The notes under the pieces are model-generated. The model had not been told where the DNA came from, did no database searches, and saw only the letters and a list, made by a program, of their open reading frames with translations. From assembly GCA_003533785.1 (NCBI GenBank), contig DQCR01000050.1:25295-89294 (forward strand): 64,000 nucleotides of DNA, written 5' to 3'. The translations under genes and the position numbers were made by a program. Origin of the DNA: Flavobacteriaceae bacterium. Lineage in GTDB: Bacteria > Bacteroidota > Bacteroidia > Flavobacteriales > Flavobacteriaceae. Position 1 is the stretch's first letter; the number at the start of each line of letters is the position of its first letter. Of this stretch, positions 35,451 to 45,677 are shown piece by piece.

Positions 35451-36068
35451 TACTACATCCGAAGACCCTTTCCCTTTCCTAAGAACTTTGAAAGGAACTA
35501 TACTCAAATCGATAACCGTTGAAGGTTGATTACCGCCATATCCCATTTCAACCATATAATCGATAGAATCACACCACATTTCGTAGATAGCATTTGGATT
35601 GGTTTCATAAGCCACCACAGCATCCTCATGGTGAATAGAAGTAGTAATCAATGGGGCTGATAGTTTTTCCAATAAATGATTAATAAATGAAAACGCAACG
35701 ATTCGTATGCCAATACGTTTACGTTTATCAAAGGGTTTTGGAAGTTTTTTTACGGCAGGCAGCAAGAAAGTATAGGGTCCTGGCAAGCATTTGTTTAAAA
35801 GTTTGAAAGTCGGAGTATCAATAGGCTTTACATAGGCAGACAAATCAGATATATCTTTAAACAAAAAACTAAATCTTGACTTCACCATTTTAATCCCTTT
35901 CAGCTTGGCCAAACGAGCAATTGCCTTGGGCTGGTTGGAAAGACAACCCATGGCATAGACCGTATCGGTTGGATATATTATCACACCCCCATTTTCTAAA
36001 ACTTCGACGACTTCATCAACATGTTTAGGGTTTATGTTCCCCTGTTGAATGGAACGAAGTGGAACCAT
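35448..36068 (-). CDS. L-threonylcarbamoyladenylate synthase (Sua5/YciO/YrdC family)
   Basis: 206 residues, the short YrdC-domain form. Seen: G-G-V-I-I-Y-P-T-D-T-V-Y-A-M-G-C and P-G-P-Y-T-F-L-L-P with KRIGIRIV. It makes threonylcarbamoyl-AMP from threonine, bicarbonate and ATP for t6A tRNA modification; YciO-like relatives may have lost this role. The first codon overlaps the uvrD stop (TGATG), so the two are coupled. Confidence 0.9.
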   Translation of the reverse strand: MVPLRSIQQGNINPKHVDEVVEVLENGGVIIYPTDTVYAMGCLSNQPKAIARLAKLKGIKMVKSRFSFLFKDISDLSAYVKPIDTPTFKLLNKCLPGPYTFLLPAVKKLPKPFDKRKRIGIRIVAFSFINHLLEKLSAPLITTSIHHEDAVVAYETNPNAIYEMWCDSIDYMVEMGYGGNQPSTVIDLSIVPFKVLRKGKGSSDVV

Positions 36069-38401
36069 CAGGAAAGAATTTGAAGTTTGGCAAAGCGCAA
36101 GAGCAGATTTTTTTCACCATGAGGTTTAGGAAAAAGGATCATCGCTTTTTTGTCGCTCCCCTGCCCTTCAAGGGACTGTACCGTTCCATTACCAAAACGG
36201 CTATGGGCTACACGCATGCCAACCGTTAATGACAATATTTCTTGCGATGAAGCTGCTGAAATCGATTTTTGAGCAGTAATTCTTCTTAGTTTTCCCAATT
36301 GTCCTGCGGAGGGCTGGGTGTTAAGTTTCACTCCTCTGGGCGCCGATTTAGCAGGTGTTTTGGTAGTATTTGAGTCTCCGAAAATAGACGGGTCCAATAA
36401 TGGTTTAAAAGCATAAGTATCTTTGGGAAGGTCTATTTCTACGTATCGATCTTCAATCTCTTCTATAAACCGACTGGGTTCTGCATCGATTAATTTCCCC
36501 CATCGATATCGACTAAGTGTATAGGTTAGAAAGGCCCGTTCTTTGGCACGGGTGAGAGCCACATAAAATAATCGGCGCTCTTCTTCCAATTCAGCTCGGG
36601 TATTCATACTCATGGCTGAGGGAAATAAATCTTCTTCCATGCCAACGATATAGACAAAGGGAAATTCCAACCCTTTGGCAAGGTGAATGGTCATTAAAGC
36701 GACTCGATCAATATCAGATTCATTCTCCTTATCAAAATCTGTAGCAAGGGCTACATCCTCCAAAAATTCTATTAGGTCACCCTTGGAATCTACCAATTCT
36801 TTTTGTCCTTCCGTAAAATCCCGAATCCCATTCAGTAATTCTTCAATATTTTCTATTCGCGCCACACCCTCAGGGGTGCCATCTTTTTTCAATTCTGTAA
36901 CCAAACCCGCTTTTTTGGTGACCAAATCTGCAATTTCAAAGGCATTTAACTTTTCATTTTCAATCTGTAATGCCTCAATAAGTCGGACAAAATTACTCAG
37001 TTTTGTCAAAGTTCCCCCGTTGACTGGTAATTGAAATTCGTTGGCCTTTTGTAACAATTCAAAAATAGATACTCCGTGCTGTTTAGCGCCTACAAGCAGC
37101 TTGTCCAGAGTCGTTTGTCCAATACCCCTGGACGGGTAATTAATGATTCGCTTGAGGCTTTCTTCATCTTTAGGATTGACAATCACTCGTAAATAGGCCA
37201 AAACATCTTTAATCTCTTTTCTTTGATAAAAGGATAACCCCCCGAAAATTCGATAGGGAATATCACGTTTTCTCAAAGCATCTTCCATCGCTCGTGACTG
37301 AGCATTGGTGCGGTAGAGAATGGCAAAATCACTGTTTTTACGATGCTCTTGTATTTTTGTATCAAAGATGGACGCGGCTACAGCTCTTCCTTCTTCAGCA
37401 TCTGTGGGAAGTCGTTGTACTTTAATCTTAGCCCCATCATCATTAGAAGTCCATACCTCTTTGTCTATTTTATTTTTATTGTGTGCAATAATTGAATTTG
37501 CAGCTTCAACTATGGTTTTAGTAGATCGGTAATTTTGCTCCAGTCGATAAAGAGCTACATCGTCATAATCCTTTTGAAAGTTTAATATATTATTGATATT
37601 CGCCCCTCGAAAAGCATAAATACTTTGTGCATCATCCCCTACCACACAGATGTTCTGAAACTTATCTGATAAAGCACGAACAATTAAATACTGAGAATGA
37701 TTAGTGTCTTGATACTCATCAACCATTAAATAACGAAATCGGTCTTGGTATTTGGCCAAAACATCTGGAAAACGATTGAGGAGCTCGTTAGTTCGCAGAA
37801 GCAAATCATCAAAGTCCATCGCGCCCGCCTTAAAGCATCTATCCACATACTCCTTATATATTTCACCCATTTTTGGACGCTTGGCAAGGACATCTGATTC
37901 TTGTAAATCTGGGTTTTTATAGTAGGCATTAACGGTAATCAAACTATTTTTGAAAGAGGATATGCGGTTGCGAACTTGCTTGTATTTGTAGATATCTTTA
38001 TCAAGCCCAGTTTCCTTAATGATGGAGGCAATTAGTCGATCTGAATCTTGGGTGTCATATATGGTGAAATTACTTGGAAAGCCCAATTTATCAGCTTCTG
38101 CACGAAGCAAACGGGCAAAAACTGAGTGGAAAGTACCCATCCAAAGATTTTTTGCTTCGCTCTCCCCTACCAAATCAGCAATCCGCCCTTTCATTTCACG
38201 AGCAGCTTTATTTGTAAATGTGAGTGCCAAAATTGAAAAGGCATCTACCCCTTGCTGCATCAAATAAGCAATTCGATAGGTCAAAACACGTGTTTTTCCC
38301 GAACCAGCTCCAGCAATTACAATCAATGGGCCTTCTCTATGTAAGACAGGCTTAAGCTGTGCTTCATTGAGCTCATTGAGATAGTTTGCTTCCTCTTTCA
38401 T
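36068..38401 (-). CDS. uvrD: UvrD/PcrA-type superfamily 1 DNA helicase
   Basis: 777 residues. Motif Q/I: LNEAQLKPVLHREGPLIVIAGAGSGKT (Walker A A-G-A-G-S-G-K-T); motif Ia LTFTNKAAREMKGR; motif II LMVDEYQDTN; motif III GDDAQSIYAFRGA; motif IV QNYRST; motif V MTIHLAKGLEFPFVYIVG; motif VI VALTRAKE. The C-terminal tail has a PcrA-like VAHSRFGNGTV segment. It unwinds DNA 3'-5' in repair and displaces RecA or RNA polymerase. Confidence 0.95.
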   Translation of the reverse strand: MKEEANYLNELNEAQLKPVLHREGPLIVIAGAGSGKTRVLTYRIAYLMQQGVDAFSILALTFTNKAAREMKGRIADLVGESEAKNLWMGTFHSVFARLLRAEADKLGFPSNFTIYDTQDSDRLIASIIKETGLDKDIYKYKQVRNRISSFKNSLITVNAYYKNPDLQESDVLAKRPKMGEIYKEYVDRCFKAGAMDFDDLLLRTNELLNRFPDVLAKYQDRFRYLMVDEYQDTNHSQYLIVRALSDKFQNICVVGDDAQSIYAFRGANINNILNFQKDYDDVALYRLEQNYRSTKTIVEAANSIIAHNKNKIDKEVWTSNDDGAKIKVQRLPTDAEEGRAVAASIFDTKIQEHRKNSDFAILYRTNAQSRAMEDALRKRDIPYRIFGGLSFYQRKEIKDVLAYLRVIVNPKDEESLKRIINYPSRGIGQTTLDKLLVGAKQHGVSIFELLQKANEFQLPVNGGTLTKLSNFVRLIEALQIENEKLNAFEIADLVTKKAGLVTELKKDGTPEGVARIENIEELLNGIRDFTEGQKELVDSKGDLIEFLEDVALATDFDKENESDIDRVALMTIHLAKGLEFPFVYIVGMEEDLFPSAMSMNTRAELEEERRLFYVALTRAKERAFLTYTLSRYRWGKLIDAEPSRFIEEIEDRYVEIDLPKDTYAFKPLLDPSIFGDSNTTKTPAKSAPRGVKLNTQPSAGQLGKLRRITAQKSISAASSQEILSLTVGMRVAHSRFGNGTVQSLEGQGSDKKAMILFPKPHGEKNLLLRFAKLQILS

Positions 38402-38489
38402 GGTTTAAAAATAAAGGAATAAACCGTCCTCCCTATCCCTGTACAACTATAATTATAAACATCTTATATTAGTGATCTCAAAAAAAATT

Positions 38490-39761
38490 ATGAATCGTTT
38501 TATTCCATTATTTCTCCTCATAACAGTGAGTAATCTTACTGCTCAAAATTCTAAAAAGGATTACCAGAGACTGGAGTCCAAAGTCATTGAATGGCGCCAT
38601 GATTTACATCAACATCCTGAACTTTCGAACCGTGAATTTCGAACAGCAGAGAAAGTAGCCAAGCATCTAAAATCTCTTGGAATGGAAGTACAGACGGGTG
38701 TCGCCAATACAGGAGTCGTTGGCTTGTTAAAAGGAAAAAAACCGGGGAAAACTCTTGCCCTTCGCGCCGATATGGATGGGCTTCCAGTGAAAGAAAGAAA
38801 TGATCTTCCCTATCGATCCAAAGCTATTGGGAAATTTATGGGAAATGAAGTCCCTGTTATGCACGCATGCGGGCACGATACGCATGTTGCTATACTTATG
38901 GGAGCAGCGGAATACTTAGCCAAAAACAATAATTTTTCAGGTAATATTAAATTTATTTTTCAACCGGCGGAGGAAGGCCCCCCTCCCGGAGAGAAAGGAG
39001 GCGCGTCTTTGATGATTGAAGAGGGGGTTTTGGACAATCCGAAGGTCGATGCTATTGTAGGCCTACATATCAAATCTGAATATCGCGTCGGTGAAATTGT
39101 TTATAAACCCCGTGGATTTATGGCCGCATCCCAACGTTTTGTTATCGATATCAAAGGAAAACAATCCCATGGATCAACTCCTTGGCAAGGAGTTGATCCT
39201 ATAATGATTGGAACAAAAATTATCGATGGAATACAAACCATTGTTAGCAGAAATCTTGAATTAACTAAAGAAGGTGCTGTCATTTCGGTAGGGTCATTTC
39301 ATTCAGGAGTACGATTTAATATTATTCCAGAAAGTGCCCAAATAATTGGAACCATCAGAACATTGGACCGTGATATGAAGGAACAAATCCGGGATAGAAT
39401 GACTCAGCTGGTCCCTACCATAGCCAAAGCGTATGGTGGAGAAGCGGTTATCTCTATAATAGATGGTGCCGATATCACTTTCAATGATCCCGAGTTAACA
39501 AAGCAATTGGTGCCCAGTTTAAAAAGAGTCCTCTCAGAAGACAAAGTCTACCAAATCAAAGCAATTACAGGAGCAGAAGACTTTTCCTATTTTCAGAATG
39601 AAATTCCCGGTTTCTTCTTTTTCTTAGGAGGTACCAGTCTTGCCACACCAGCAAATGAAATTCCATCGCATCATACTCCTGATTTTATTGCAGAAGATGA
39701 TGCTTTGATTATTGGGGTTAAAGCCATAAGTCAAATTGCTATCGATTTTCTTCGCAACTAA
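38490..39761 (+). CDS. M20D-family amidohydrolase, exported
   Basis: 423 residues from ATG 38490 with a signal peptide ending near LTAQNS. The di-metal amidohydrolase pattern: R-A-D-M-D-G-L-P-V, M-H-A-C-G-H-D-T-H, QPAEEGPP, GLHIKSE and SHHTPDF at the C-terminus, with a dimerisation domain between. Relatives hydrolyse N-acyl amino acids, hippurate or IAA-amides; the signal peptide puts this one in the periplasm. Alone in its transcription unit. Confidence 0.92.
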   Translation: MNRFIPLFLLITVSNLTAQNSKKDYQRLESKVIEWRHDLHQHPELSNREFRTAEKVAKHLKSLGMEVQTGVANTGVVGLLKGKKPGKTLALRADMDGLPVKERNDLPYRSKAIGKFMGNEVPVMHACGHDTHVAILMGAAEYLAKNNNFSGNIKFIFQPAEEGPPPGEKGGASLMIEEGVLDNPKVDAIVGLHIKSEYRVGEIVYKPRGFMAASQRFVIDIKGKQSHGSTPWQGVDPIMIGTKIIDGIQTIVSRNLELTKEGAVISVGSFHSGVRFNIIPESAQIIGTIRTLDRDMKEQIRDRMTQLVPTIAKAYGGEAVISIIDGADITFNDPELTKQLVPSLKRVLSEDKVYQIKAITGAEDFSYFQNEIPGFFFFLGGTSLATPANEIPSHHTPDFIAEDDALIIGVKAISQIAIDFLRN

Positions 39762-39823
39762 TTTTAGGGGGCAAAATTAACCTATTGATTTCTTTGTTTC
39801 TAAATGTTTTTTATACAAAATAT

Positions 39824-39908
39824 AACTTGAATATAAAATTCAATTTCCTTAATTAATAAATTGTAATACAGTTATTTGTATTATTATAATAATCTGTTAA
39901 TTCAAGTT
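39824..39908. repeat. Spaced 9-bp inverted repeat AACTTGAAT / ATTCAAGTT in an AT-rich gap
   Basis: Arms 39824-39832 and 39900-39908 are exact reverse complements about 67 nt apart. Between them a smaller hairpin, TAATACA (39864-39870) and TGTATTA (39877-39883), is also perfect. The 200-bp gap between the M20 gene and recG has no ORF. It could be a regulatory or structured leader region; the AT content makes chance possible. Confidence 0.35.
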
Positions 39909-39982
39909 TTGTTTCACACTACCAACAAACGAGTAAAAGAATTTTCAAACGAATTCTCGATTGTATAAAGTATCTTGTAACT

Positions 39983-42082
39983 GTGAATCGGTTGGATACA
40001 AGTCTTGATTACCTAAAGGGAATTGGTCCCAATCGCGCCCAACTGCTACGGGAGGAATTGGGCCTTCATACTTTTTATGATTTATTGAATTTTTTTCCCA
40101 ATCGCTATGTAGATAGAACCCAGTTTCATGCACTTGACAGACTACCAAAGAATAATGCTGAAATACAGCTCAAGGGAAAGCTGACCGCAATTAGAAACAT
40201 TTCCCAAAAAAGAGGAAGTAGATTGGTGGCGCATTTGGAAGATGATTCGGGATCTATTGAGTTGGTTTGGTTTCGAGGGCAAAAATGGATTCAGGAGCAA
40301 CTTATTATAGATAAAGAATATGTAGTTTTTGGACGACTCAATTGGTACGGAAACAAGGTCAGTATGCCCCATCCGGAATTAACCCCCAAAGAAGCTTTTG
40401 AACCCCGTGCTCATCTGGGCTTGCATCCCATCTATCCCACAACTGAAAAATTGATTCAAAGAGGTGTTAGTCAGAAAGTTATCAAACAAGCCCAGCGCCA
40501 ATTACACGAAACCATATCAGGTCGTTTTACAGAGCCCCTTCCCAAAGATTTGATACAATCTATTCGCCTAATTGATAAAGATGAAGCATATCAATCTATT
40601 CATTTCCCAAAAGATCATTACCAATTGACTTCAGCTCAATTGCGGCTCAAGTTCGAAGAGCTTTTCTTTATTCAATTGCAGTTACTTAAGAAAAAACAAT
40701 TACGTCAACAACAAATTAAAGGTTTCTCATTTGAAAAAGTAGGTCGTGTTTTCAATACGTTTTACAAACAGGCGCTTCCCTTCGAACTAACCAATGCTCA
40801 AAAAAAGGTATTAAAAGAAATTCGACACGACCTGGGAACGGGAATTCAAATGAATCGGCTGCTGCAGGGAGATGTCGGATCTGGAAAAACAATCATCGCT
40901 TTAATGAGTATGCTCATTGGAATAGACAATGGATATCAGGCCTGTTTAATGGCGCCTACAGAAATACTAGCACAGCAACACTTTCAATCACTCTCTAGTC
41001 TTTTGGAAGAATTTGACGTTTCCATCGCTCTTCTAACAGGCACAACAAAAAAAGGAGAACGAGCTCAAATACATGAAACCCTTCAATCGGGGGATCTGCA
41101 AATATTAGTAGGAACACATGCTGTTTTAGAGGAAAAAGTTCAATTTGCCAATTTAGGTTTGGCCATTATAGATGAACAGCATCGCTTTGGTGTAGCACAA
41201 CGAGCCAGACTTTGGAAAAAAAACAAACTCCCCCCTCATGTATTGGTGATGACGGCGACTCCCATTCCTCGTACCCTAGCCATGAGTTTGTACGGAGACT
41301 TAGATATTTCTACGCTAGACGAACTCCCTCCAGGGCGAAAGACAATCAAAACAGTTTGGAGACGTGATACCAATCGGCTCAAAGTATTCCAATTTCTCAA
41401 AGAAGAAATCAATAAAGGACGACAAGTTTATGTGGTTTACCCCCTTATCGAAGAATCAGAAAAATTAGACTATAAAGATTTAATGGACGGGTATGAAAGC
41501 ATGCAACGGTCCTTTCCAGCTCCTGAATATCAGATCAGCATCGTTCATGGACGAATGAAACCAGAAGCCAAAGAGTTTGAAATGCAACGCTTTCAAAAGA
41601 AGGAAACACAACTCCTTATCGCCACAACAGTTATTGAAGTTGGTGTCAATATCCCCAACGCTTCTGTAATGTTAATTGAAAGTGCCGAACGCTTTGGTTT
41701 ATCACAATTGCACCAACTGCGAGGACGAGTAGGTCGGGGCAATGCCCAAAGTTATTGTGTACTGATGAGTGGAAATAAGCTCTCCGCAGAAAGCCGAACT
41801 CGATTGGATACAATGGTACGCACCCATGATGGATTTGAAATTGCAGAGGTAGATCTTCGCCTTCGAGGCCCAGGTGATTTGATGGGAACGCAACAAAGCG
41901 GAGCTCTTCAACTAAAAATTGCCAATCTAGTCAAAGATCAAGAAGTGCTTTTCCTTGCACGAAATTGGGCAGAATCGATTGTCAACAAAGATCCCGATTT
42001 GCAATGGCCAGAGCATCAAAGCCTCAAAACAACCTATGTTGAAATGACAAAAAACAAAGCACTTTGGAAATACATCAGTTAG
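39983..42082 (+). CDS. recG: ATP-dependent DNA helicase RecG
   Basis: 699 residues from a GTG. N-terminal wedge/OB region (LKGIGPNRAQLL, then GSIELVWFRGQ), Walker A L-L-Q-G-D-V-G-S-G-K-T, DEAH-type box D-E-Q-H-R-F-G-V, VMTATPIPRTLAMSLYGDLD, and the TRG region RVGRGNAQSYCVL. It remodels stalled replication forks and Holliday junctions. The start codon is not preceded by a recognisable -7 box. Confidence 0.96.
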   Translation: MNRLDTSLDYLKGIGPNRAQLLREELGLHTFYDLLNFFPNRYVDRTQFHALDRLPKNNAEIQLKGKLTAIRNISQKRGSRLVAHLEDDSGSIELVWFRGQKWIQEQLIIDKEYVVFGRLNWYGNKVSMPHPELTPKEAFEPRAHLGLHPIYPTTEKLIQRGVSQKVIKQAQRQLHETISGRFTEPLPKDLIQSIRLIDKDEAYQSIHFPKDHYQLTSAQLRLKFEELFFIQLQLLKKKQLRQQQIKGFSFEKVGRVFNTFYKQALPFELTNAQKKVLKEIRHDLGTGIQMNRLLQGDVGSGKTIIALMSMLIGIDNGYQACLMAPTEILAQQHFQSLSSLLEEFDVSIALLTGTTKKGERAQIHETLQSGDLQILVGTHAVLEEKVQFANLGLAIIDEQHRFGVAQRARLWKKNKLPPHVLVMTATPIPRTLAMSLYGDLDISTLDELPPGRKTIKTVWRRDTNRLKVFQFLKEEINKGRQVYVVYPLIEESEKLDYKDLMDGYESMQRSFPAPEYQISIVHGRMKPEAKEFEMQRFQKKETQLLIATTVIEVGVNIPNASVMLIESAERFGLSQLHQLRGRVGRGNAQSYCVLMSGNKLSAESRTRLDTMVRTHDGFEIAEVDLRLRGPGDLMGTQQSGALQLKIANLVKDQEVLFLARNWAESIVNKDPDLQWPEHQSLKTTYVEMTKNKALWKYIS

Positions 42083-42118
42083 GCTAAAAAAACAGACTTG
42101 TCTTTGATTGAGTTCCGT

Positions 42119-42126
42119 TATATTTG
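42119..42126 (+). promoter_or_regulatory. Promoter TTG-N18-TATATTTG of pheT
   Basis: The -7 box 42119-42126 is an exact TAnnTTTG match; a TTG at 42098-42100 lies 18 nt upstream, fitting the -33 element. The transcript leader would be about 37 nt before the GTG at 42168. Confidence 0.6.
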
Positions 42127-42167
42127 CAAGCATACTAATCGACTATTGAGTCTTTGATACCAAAGCA

Positions 42168-44591
42168 GTGAAAATCTCATACAACTGGCTAAAGCAATTC
42201 ATCAACATAGACCTCCCTCCCCATGAAGTCGCCGATATGCTGACCGATTTGGGACTCGAAGTTGAAGGCACTTCCGAAATCACTTCGATTCCTGGTGGTC
42301 TCGATGGGGTTGTGGTGGGAGAAGTCCTCAGCTGTAAACCCCATCCCAATGCAGATCGCCTTCAGGTGACTAGCATTCGTATTAACCAAGAAGACCCCCT
42401 GCCAATTGTATGTGGGGCCTCCAACGTAGCTACTGGACTCAAAGTAGCTGTAGCCACTGTTGGTACTACTCTTTACGATGGAGATGGCAACCCTTTTCAG
42501 ATCAAAAAAAGCAAAATAAGAGGCGAGCTAAGTCAAGGAATGATTTGTGCTGAAGACGAATTGGGATTGGGAACAGATCATGACGGCATATTGGTTTTAG
42601 ATTCTTCATTGGAACCTGGAACTCCCTGCGCTTCTGTATTTCAAATTGAAAAAGACTTTGTTTTTGAAATTGGTCTAACACCCAACAGAGCCGACGCTAT
42701 GAGTCACATGGGTGTCGCTAGAGATCTACGAGCCGCCTGTTTGTTAAAAAAAATTCCTGTCACTTGGACTCCTCCACTACTCGATGACTTTGAAGGGCAT
42801 CCCAGCTCGCATTCGATTGATATTCAAGTCAAAGAACCAGAAAGGGCCCCTCGTTATTTGGGTCTTTTAATTCGTGATGTTGTAATTAAAGATTCCCCCA
42901 ATTGGTTACAAAACCGTTTGAAAGCTATTGGTATCAGTCCAAAAAATAATGTAGTAGACATTACAAATTATGTTCTTCACGATTTAGGTCAACCCCTACA
43001 CGCTTTTGATGCTGAAAAGATCAAGGGTGAGGTTGTGGTTCAGACCCTTCCCCAAGACACACTTTTTGTTACGCTGGATGGTCAAGAACGAAAATTGCAC
43101 TCTGAAGACTTGATGATCTGTGACGGAGATACCCCGCTCTGTATTGCAGGAGTATTTGGTGGGATTCACTCAGGAGTGAGTGAGCAAACTCAGCATATTT
43201 TTTTAGAAAGTGCCTATTTTGATTCTGTCAGTATTCGTAAAACGGCGAAAAGACATGGACTCAATACAGACGCTTCTTTTCGTTACGAGCGCGGGATAGA
43301 TCCGTGGATGACTGAAAAGGCACTGAAACGAGCTGCCCTTTTAATTCGTGAACTCGCTGGAGGAACGATTTCAAGTTCTATTAATGAAAAAACACAAGGT
43401 GAGAATAGTTCAAAAAAGGTGGTGTTAAAATACCAATATTTGAATGAGACAATAGGTCAGGTGATTCCAAAAGAAACCCTCGTCGAAATTCTCCAATCTT
43501 TGGATATTTCTATAGAATCAGAGACAGAGAAGGAATTGCAACTTAACATACCTCCCTATCGAGTTGATGTGACTCGCCCAGCAGACGTAGTAGAAGAGGT
43601 TCTTCGAGTGTATGGTTACAACAATATTACGGTCAGTCCTAACCTTAGAGTCCCTTTTCCTAATTTTGATTCCCGCAGTCCTCATCGTGTAGAAGAAGAG
43701 CTAGCCCAACTACTTATTGGTTTTGGATTTTCCGAAATTTTGAATAATTCACTGACCTCCCCCAACTTTCAATCTATGGATTCCAGCTTAAATGATACCG
43801 AAGGAGTTCATTTATTAAACCCATTAGGCAAAGAGCTCGGACAACTTCGAAGCAGCTTATTGTTTTCCGTTCTTGAAACGATAGGGTTTAACCTAAATCG
43901 TCAAGCCAAACAACTCAAACTCTTTGAATTGGGCAAGTCTTATTCAAGAAATAAGGATTCTTTTCACGAAAAAAAACAAGTTTCCCTTGCTTTGGTTGGC
44001 GATATTTATCCAGAGAACTGGGACGTTTTGGATTCTCCTTCTCCGTTTTCATATTTTAAAGGTATTATCGAGAACATTTGGAAACGGATGGATATCCCCT
44101 TGACAGACTGTCAATACGCTGGACATCCAACAATATCAGAAGGAATAGAATGGAAAATAGGTGATAATACCCTCGGGCGAATGGGTATTGTACTTTCGGG
44201 TATCACTAAAAAGTTTGATATAACTAAGACCGTTTTTTTTGCCGAACTGGATTGGGACATCTTACTTAAGCATGCTTTTAAAAAAAATTCGACATTCACT
44301 CCAATCCCCAAATTCCCAGGGAGCCGAAGAGATTTTGCGCTTCTTGTATCAAAGGAAATTAGTTTTCAAGCCATAAAGGACTTAGCATATCAAACCGAGA
44401 AAAAAGTGTTGAAAAAGGTGGGATTATTTGATGTATATGAAGGCAAAAAGTTGCCCAAAAATCAAAAATCATATGGTGTGAGCTTTGAGTTTCAAGATTC
44501 CAACAAAACTTTAACCGATAAACAGATTGATAAAATCATGAAAAAGCTACAAGATCGATTTGAACAAGATTTAGAGGCAAAGCTTCGTTAA
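42168..44591 (+). CDS. pheT: Phenylalanyl-tRNA synthetase beta chain
   Basis: 807 residues from GTG 42168 (MKISYNWLKQFI, the usual N-terminus). Domains: EMAP-II-like tRNA-binding fold (about 40-150), B3/B4 editing region with NVVDITNYVLHDLGQPLHAFD, B5 domain, catalytic-like core, and a C-terminal FDX-ACB anticodon-binding domain beginning near PKFPGSRRDFALLVS. It pairs with PheS to charge tRNA-Phe; pheS is not in the window. Confidence 0.97.
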   Translation: MKISYNWLKQFINIDLPPHEVADMLTDLGLEVEGTSEITSIPGGLDGVVVGEVLSCKPHPNADRLQVTSIRINQEDPLPIVCGASNVATGLKVAVATVGTTLYDGDGNPFQIKKSKIRGELSQGMICAEDELGLGTDHDGILVLDSSLEPGTPCASVFQIEKDFVFEIGLTPNRADAMSHMGVARDLRAACLLKKIPVTWTPPLLDDFEGHPSSHSIDIQVKEPERAPRYLGLLIRDVVIKDSPNWLQNRLKAIGISPKNNVVDITNYVLHDLGQPLHAFDAEKIKGEVVVQTLPQDTLFVTLDGQERKLHSEDLMICDGDTPLCIAGVFGGIHSGVSEQTQHIFLESAYFDSVSIRKTAKRHGLNTDASFRYERGIDPWMTEKALKRAALLIRELAGGTISSSINEKTQGENSSKKVVLKYQYLNETIGQVIPKETLVEILQSLDISIESETEKELQLNIPPYRVDVTRPADVVEEVLRVYGYNNITVSPNLRVPFPNFDSRSPHRVEEELAQLLIGFGFSEILNNSLTSPNFQSMDSSLNDTEGVHLLNPLGKELGQLRSSLLFSVLETIGFNLNRQAKQLKLFELGKSYSRNKDSFHEKKQVSLALVGDIYPENWDVLDSPSPFSYFKGIIENIWKRMDIPLTDCQYAGHPTISEGIEWKIGDNTLGRMGIVLSGITKKFDITKTVFFAELDWDILLKHAFKKNSTFTPIPKFPGSRRDFALLVSKEISFQAIKDLAYQTEKKVLKKVGLFDVYEGKKLPKNQKSYGVSFEFQDSNKTLTDKQIDKIMKKLQDRFEQDLEAKLR

Positions 44592-44649
44592 CAATTAATT
44601 AATTTTTTTAGTTTGTGTTTCAATCAATTATGTCTAATTTTACTAAGAA

Positions 44650-45348
44650 ATGTTATTGATCATGAAGCTGAATCCTCTTTCACCCACCAACCTAGAATTA
44701 GTTTTAAGAACGTCTGTTGAAAAGAAACGTTCCTCAATTTCAATACTCCAGCAAGCAAAAAACTTAACTTCTCAAGATCGTTTTATAACTAAAAACAATT
44801 TTGACTTTGATCAGCTGGAGACAAAAAATATCTTCTCATTAGAGGAAATCAAACAAGTTTGTATCGATTACCGTTTGAGGTTTCTAGATATTACATATTT
44901 TAAAGGAACTATACCTCAAACAGCAAAAAATAAAATTGCGGCGATGGAGGACACTCACCAAACGGAACTTGGTGGATTCAAAATAATGGCTCCTTCAATA
45001 ATGTTTCGTCTCGCTAAAACAGATGACCCCTTATTATTTGTACCTCTAGGAAACGATTATTTTTATCTTATTCATAAATGGGGAAAAGATTTACACCCCT
45101 TGCGTAAACTTCGAATGCTTCCATTCCAAAACATTTGGAACTTATTGATCTTCCTTCTTGGGATTAGCTATTTATTAACACTGGCAACTCCCCTGGGTAT
45201 GTTCACGAAAAATACAGATGCAACCGCTTTCTGGATGCTTTATTTTTTCATGTTCAAAGCCGTTGTCTCTGTAGTACTCTTTTGTGGTATTGCACTGGGA
45301 AAGAATTTTAATCCGGCCATTTGGAATAGCAAATACAACAAAACCTAA
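44650..45348 (+). CDS. Conserved membrane protein of unknown function
   Basis: 232 residues. The N-terminal ~150 residues are soluble (FITKNNFDFDQLETKNIF, LDITYFKG), then two C-terminal membrane helices (about residues 162-185 and 195-222) and a short polar tail. The pattern resembles an uncharacterised flavobacterial family; no motif gives a function. The start is ATG 44650 or ATG 44662. It is followed after 8 bp by a DUF2007 gene. Confidence 0.7.
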   Translation: MLLIMKLNPLSPTNLELVLRTSVEKKRSSISILQQAKNLTSQDRFITKNNFDFDQLETKNIFSLEEIKQVCIDYRLRFLDITYFKGTIPQTAKNKIAAMEDTHQTELGGFKIMAPSIMFRLAKTDDPLLFVPLGNDYFYLIHKWGKDLHPLRKLRMLPFQNIWNLLIFLLGISYLLTLATPLGMFTKNTDATAFWMLYFFMFKAVVSVVLFCGIALGKNFNPAIWNSKYNKT

Positions 45349-45356
45349 ATGCGTCC

Positions 45357-45581
45357 ATGGAACAGTCTTTTGTGCATATTTACTCTGGCTCAAGCGTGAC
45401 TGTTCTTGCATTAAAAAATGCTTTACAAGCAGATAATATCATTCCTGTAATTAAAGACGAATCTGAATCGGCTCGCATGGCAGGTTTTGGAATAGTTCAT
45501 GATCAGAAACAGGTTTTTGTGCATACGGATGAGCTTAAAAAAGCAAAAAAAATCATGAGCGCTTTGGAAATCGCCAAATAG
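45357..45581 (+). CDS. DUF2007 domain protein
   Basis: 74 residues, a single DUF2007 (putative signal-transducing) domain: VHIYSGSSVTVLALKNALQADNI, an internal D-E-S-E-S-A-R region and VFVHTDELKKAKKIM at the end. The small ferredoxin-like fold is compared with PII-like proteins, but no partner is known. It follows the unknown membrane protein by 8 bp, suggesting one operon. Confidence 0.85.
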   Translation: MEQSFVHIYSGSSVTVLALKNALQADNIIPVIKDESESARMAGFGIVHDQKQVFVHTDELKKAKKIMSALEIAK

Positions 45582-45677
45582 TGCTTCTACAATTTTTTGC
45601 TTTCTTACGGATTTTCTACTTTGTGAGGCGAAACCAACTTGAAGGATTTTTGGATTCTTCCCAATATTTAAATCATT

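Noticed and set aside
36687-37034. 115-codon plus-strand frame inside uvrD
   Set aside because: Antisense shadow of a well-supported helicase gene, Ser/Phe-rich with no domain pattern.
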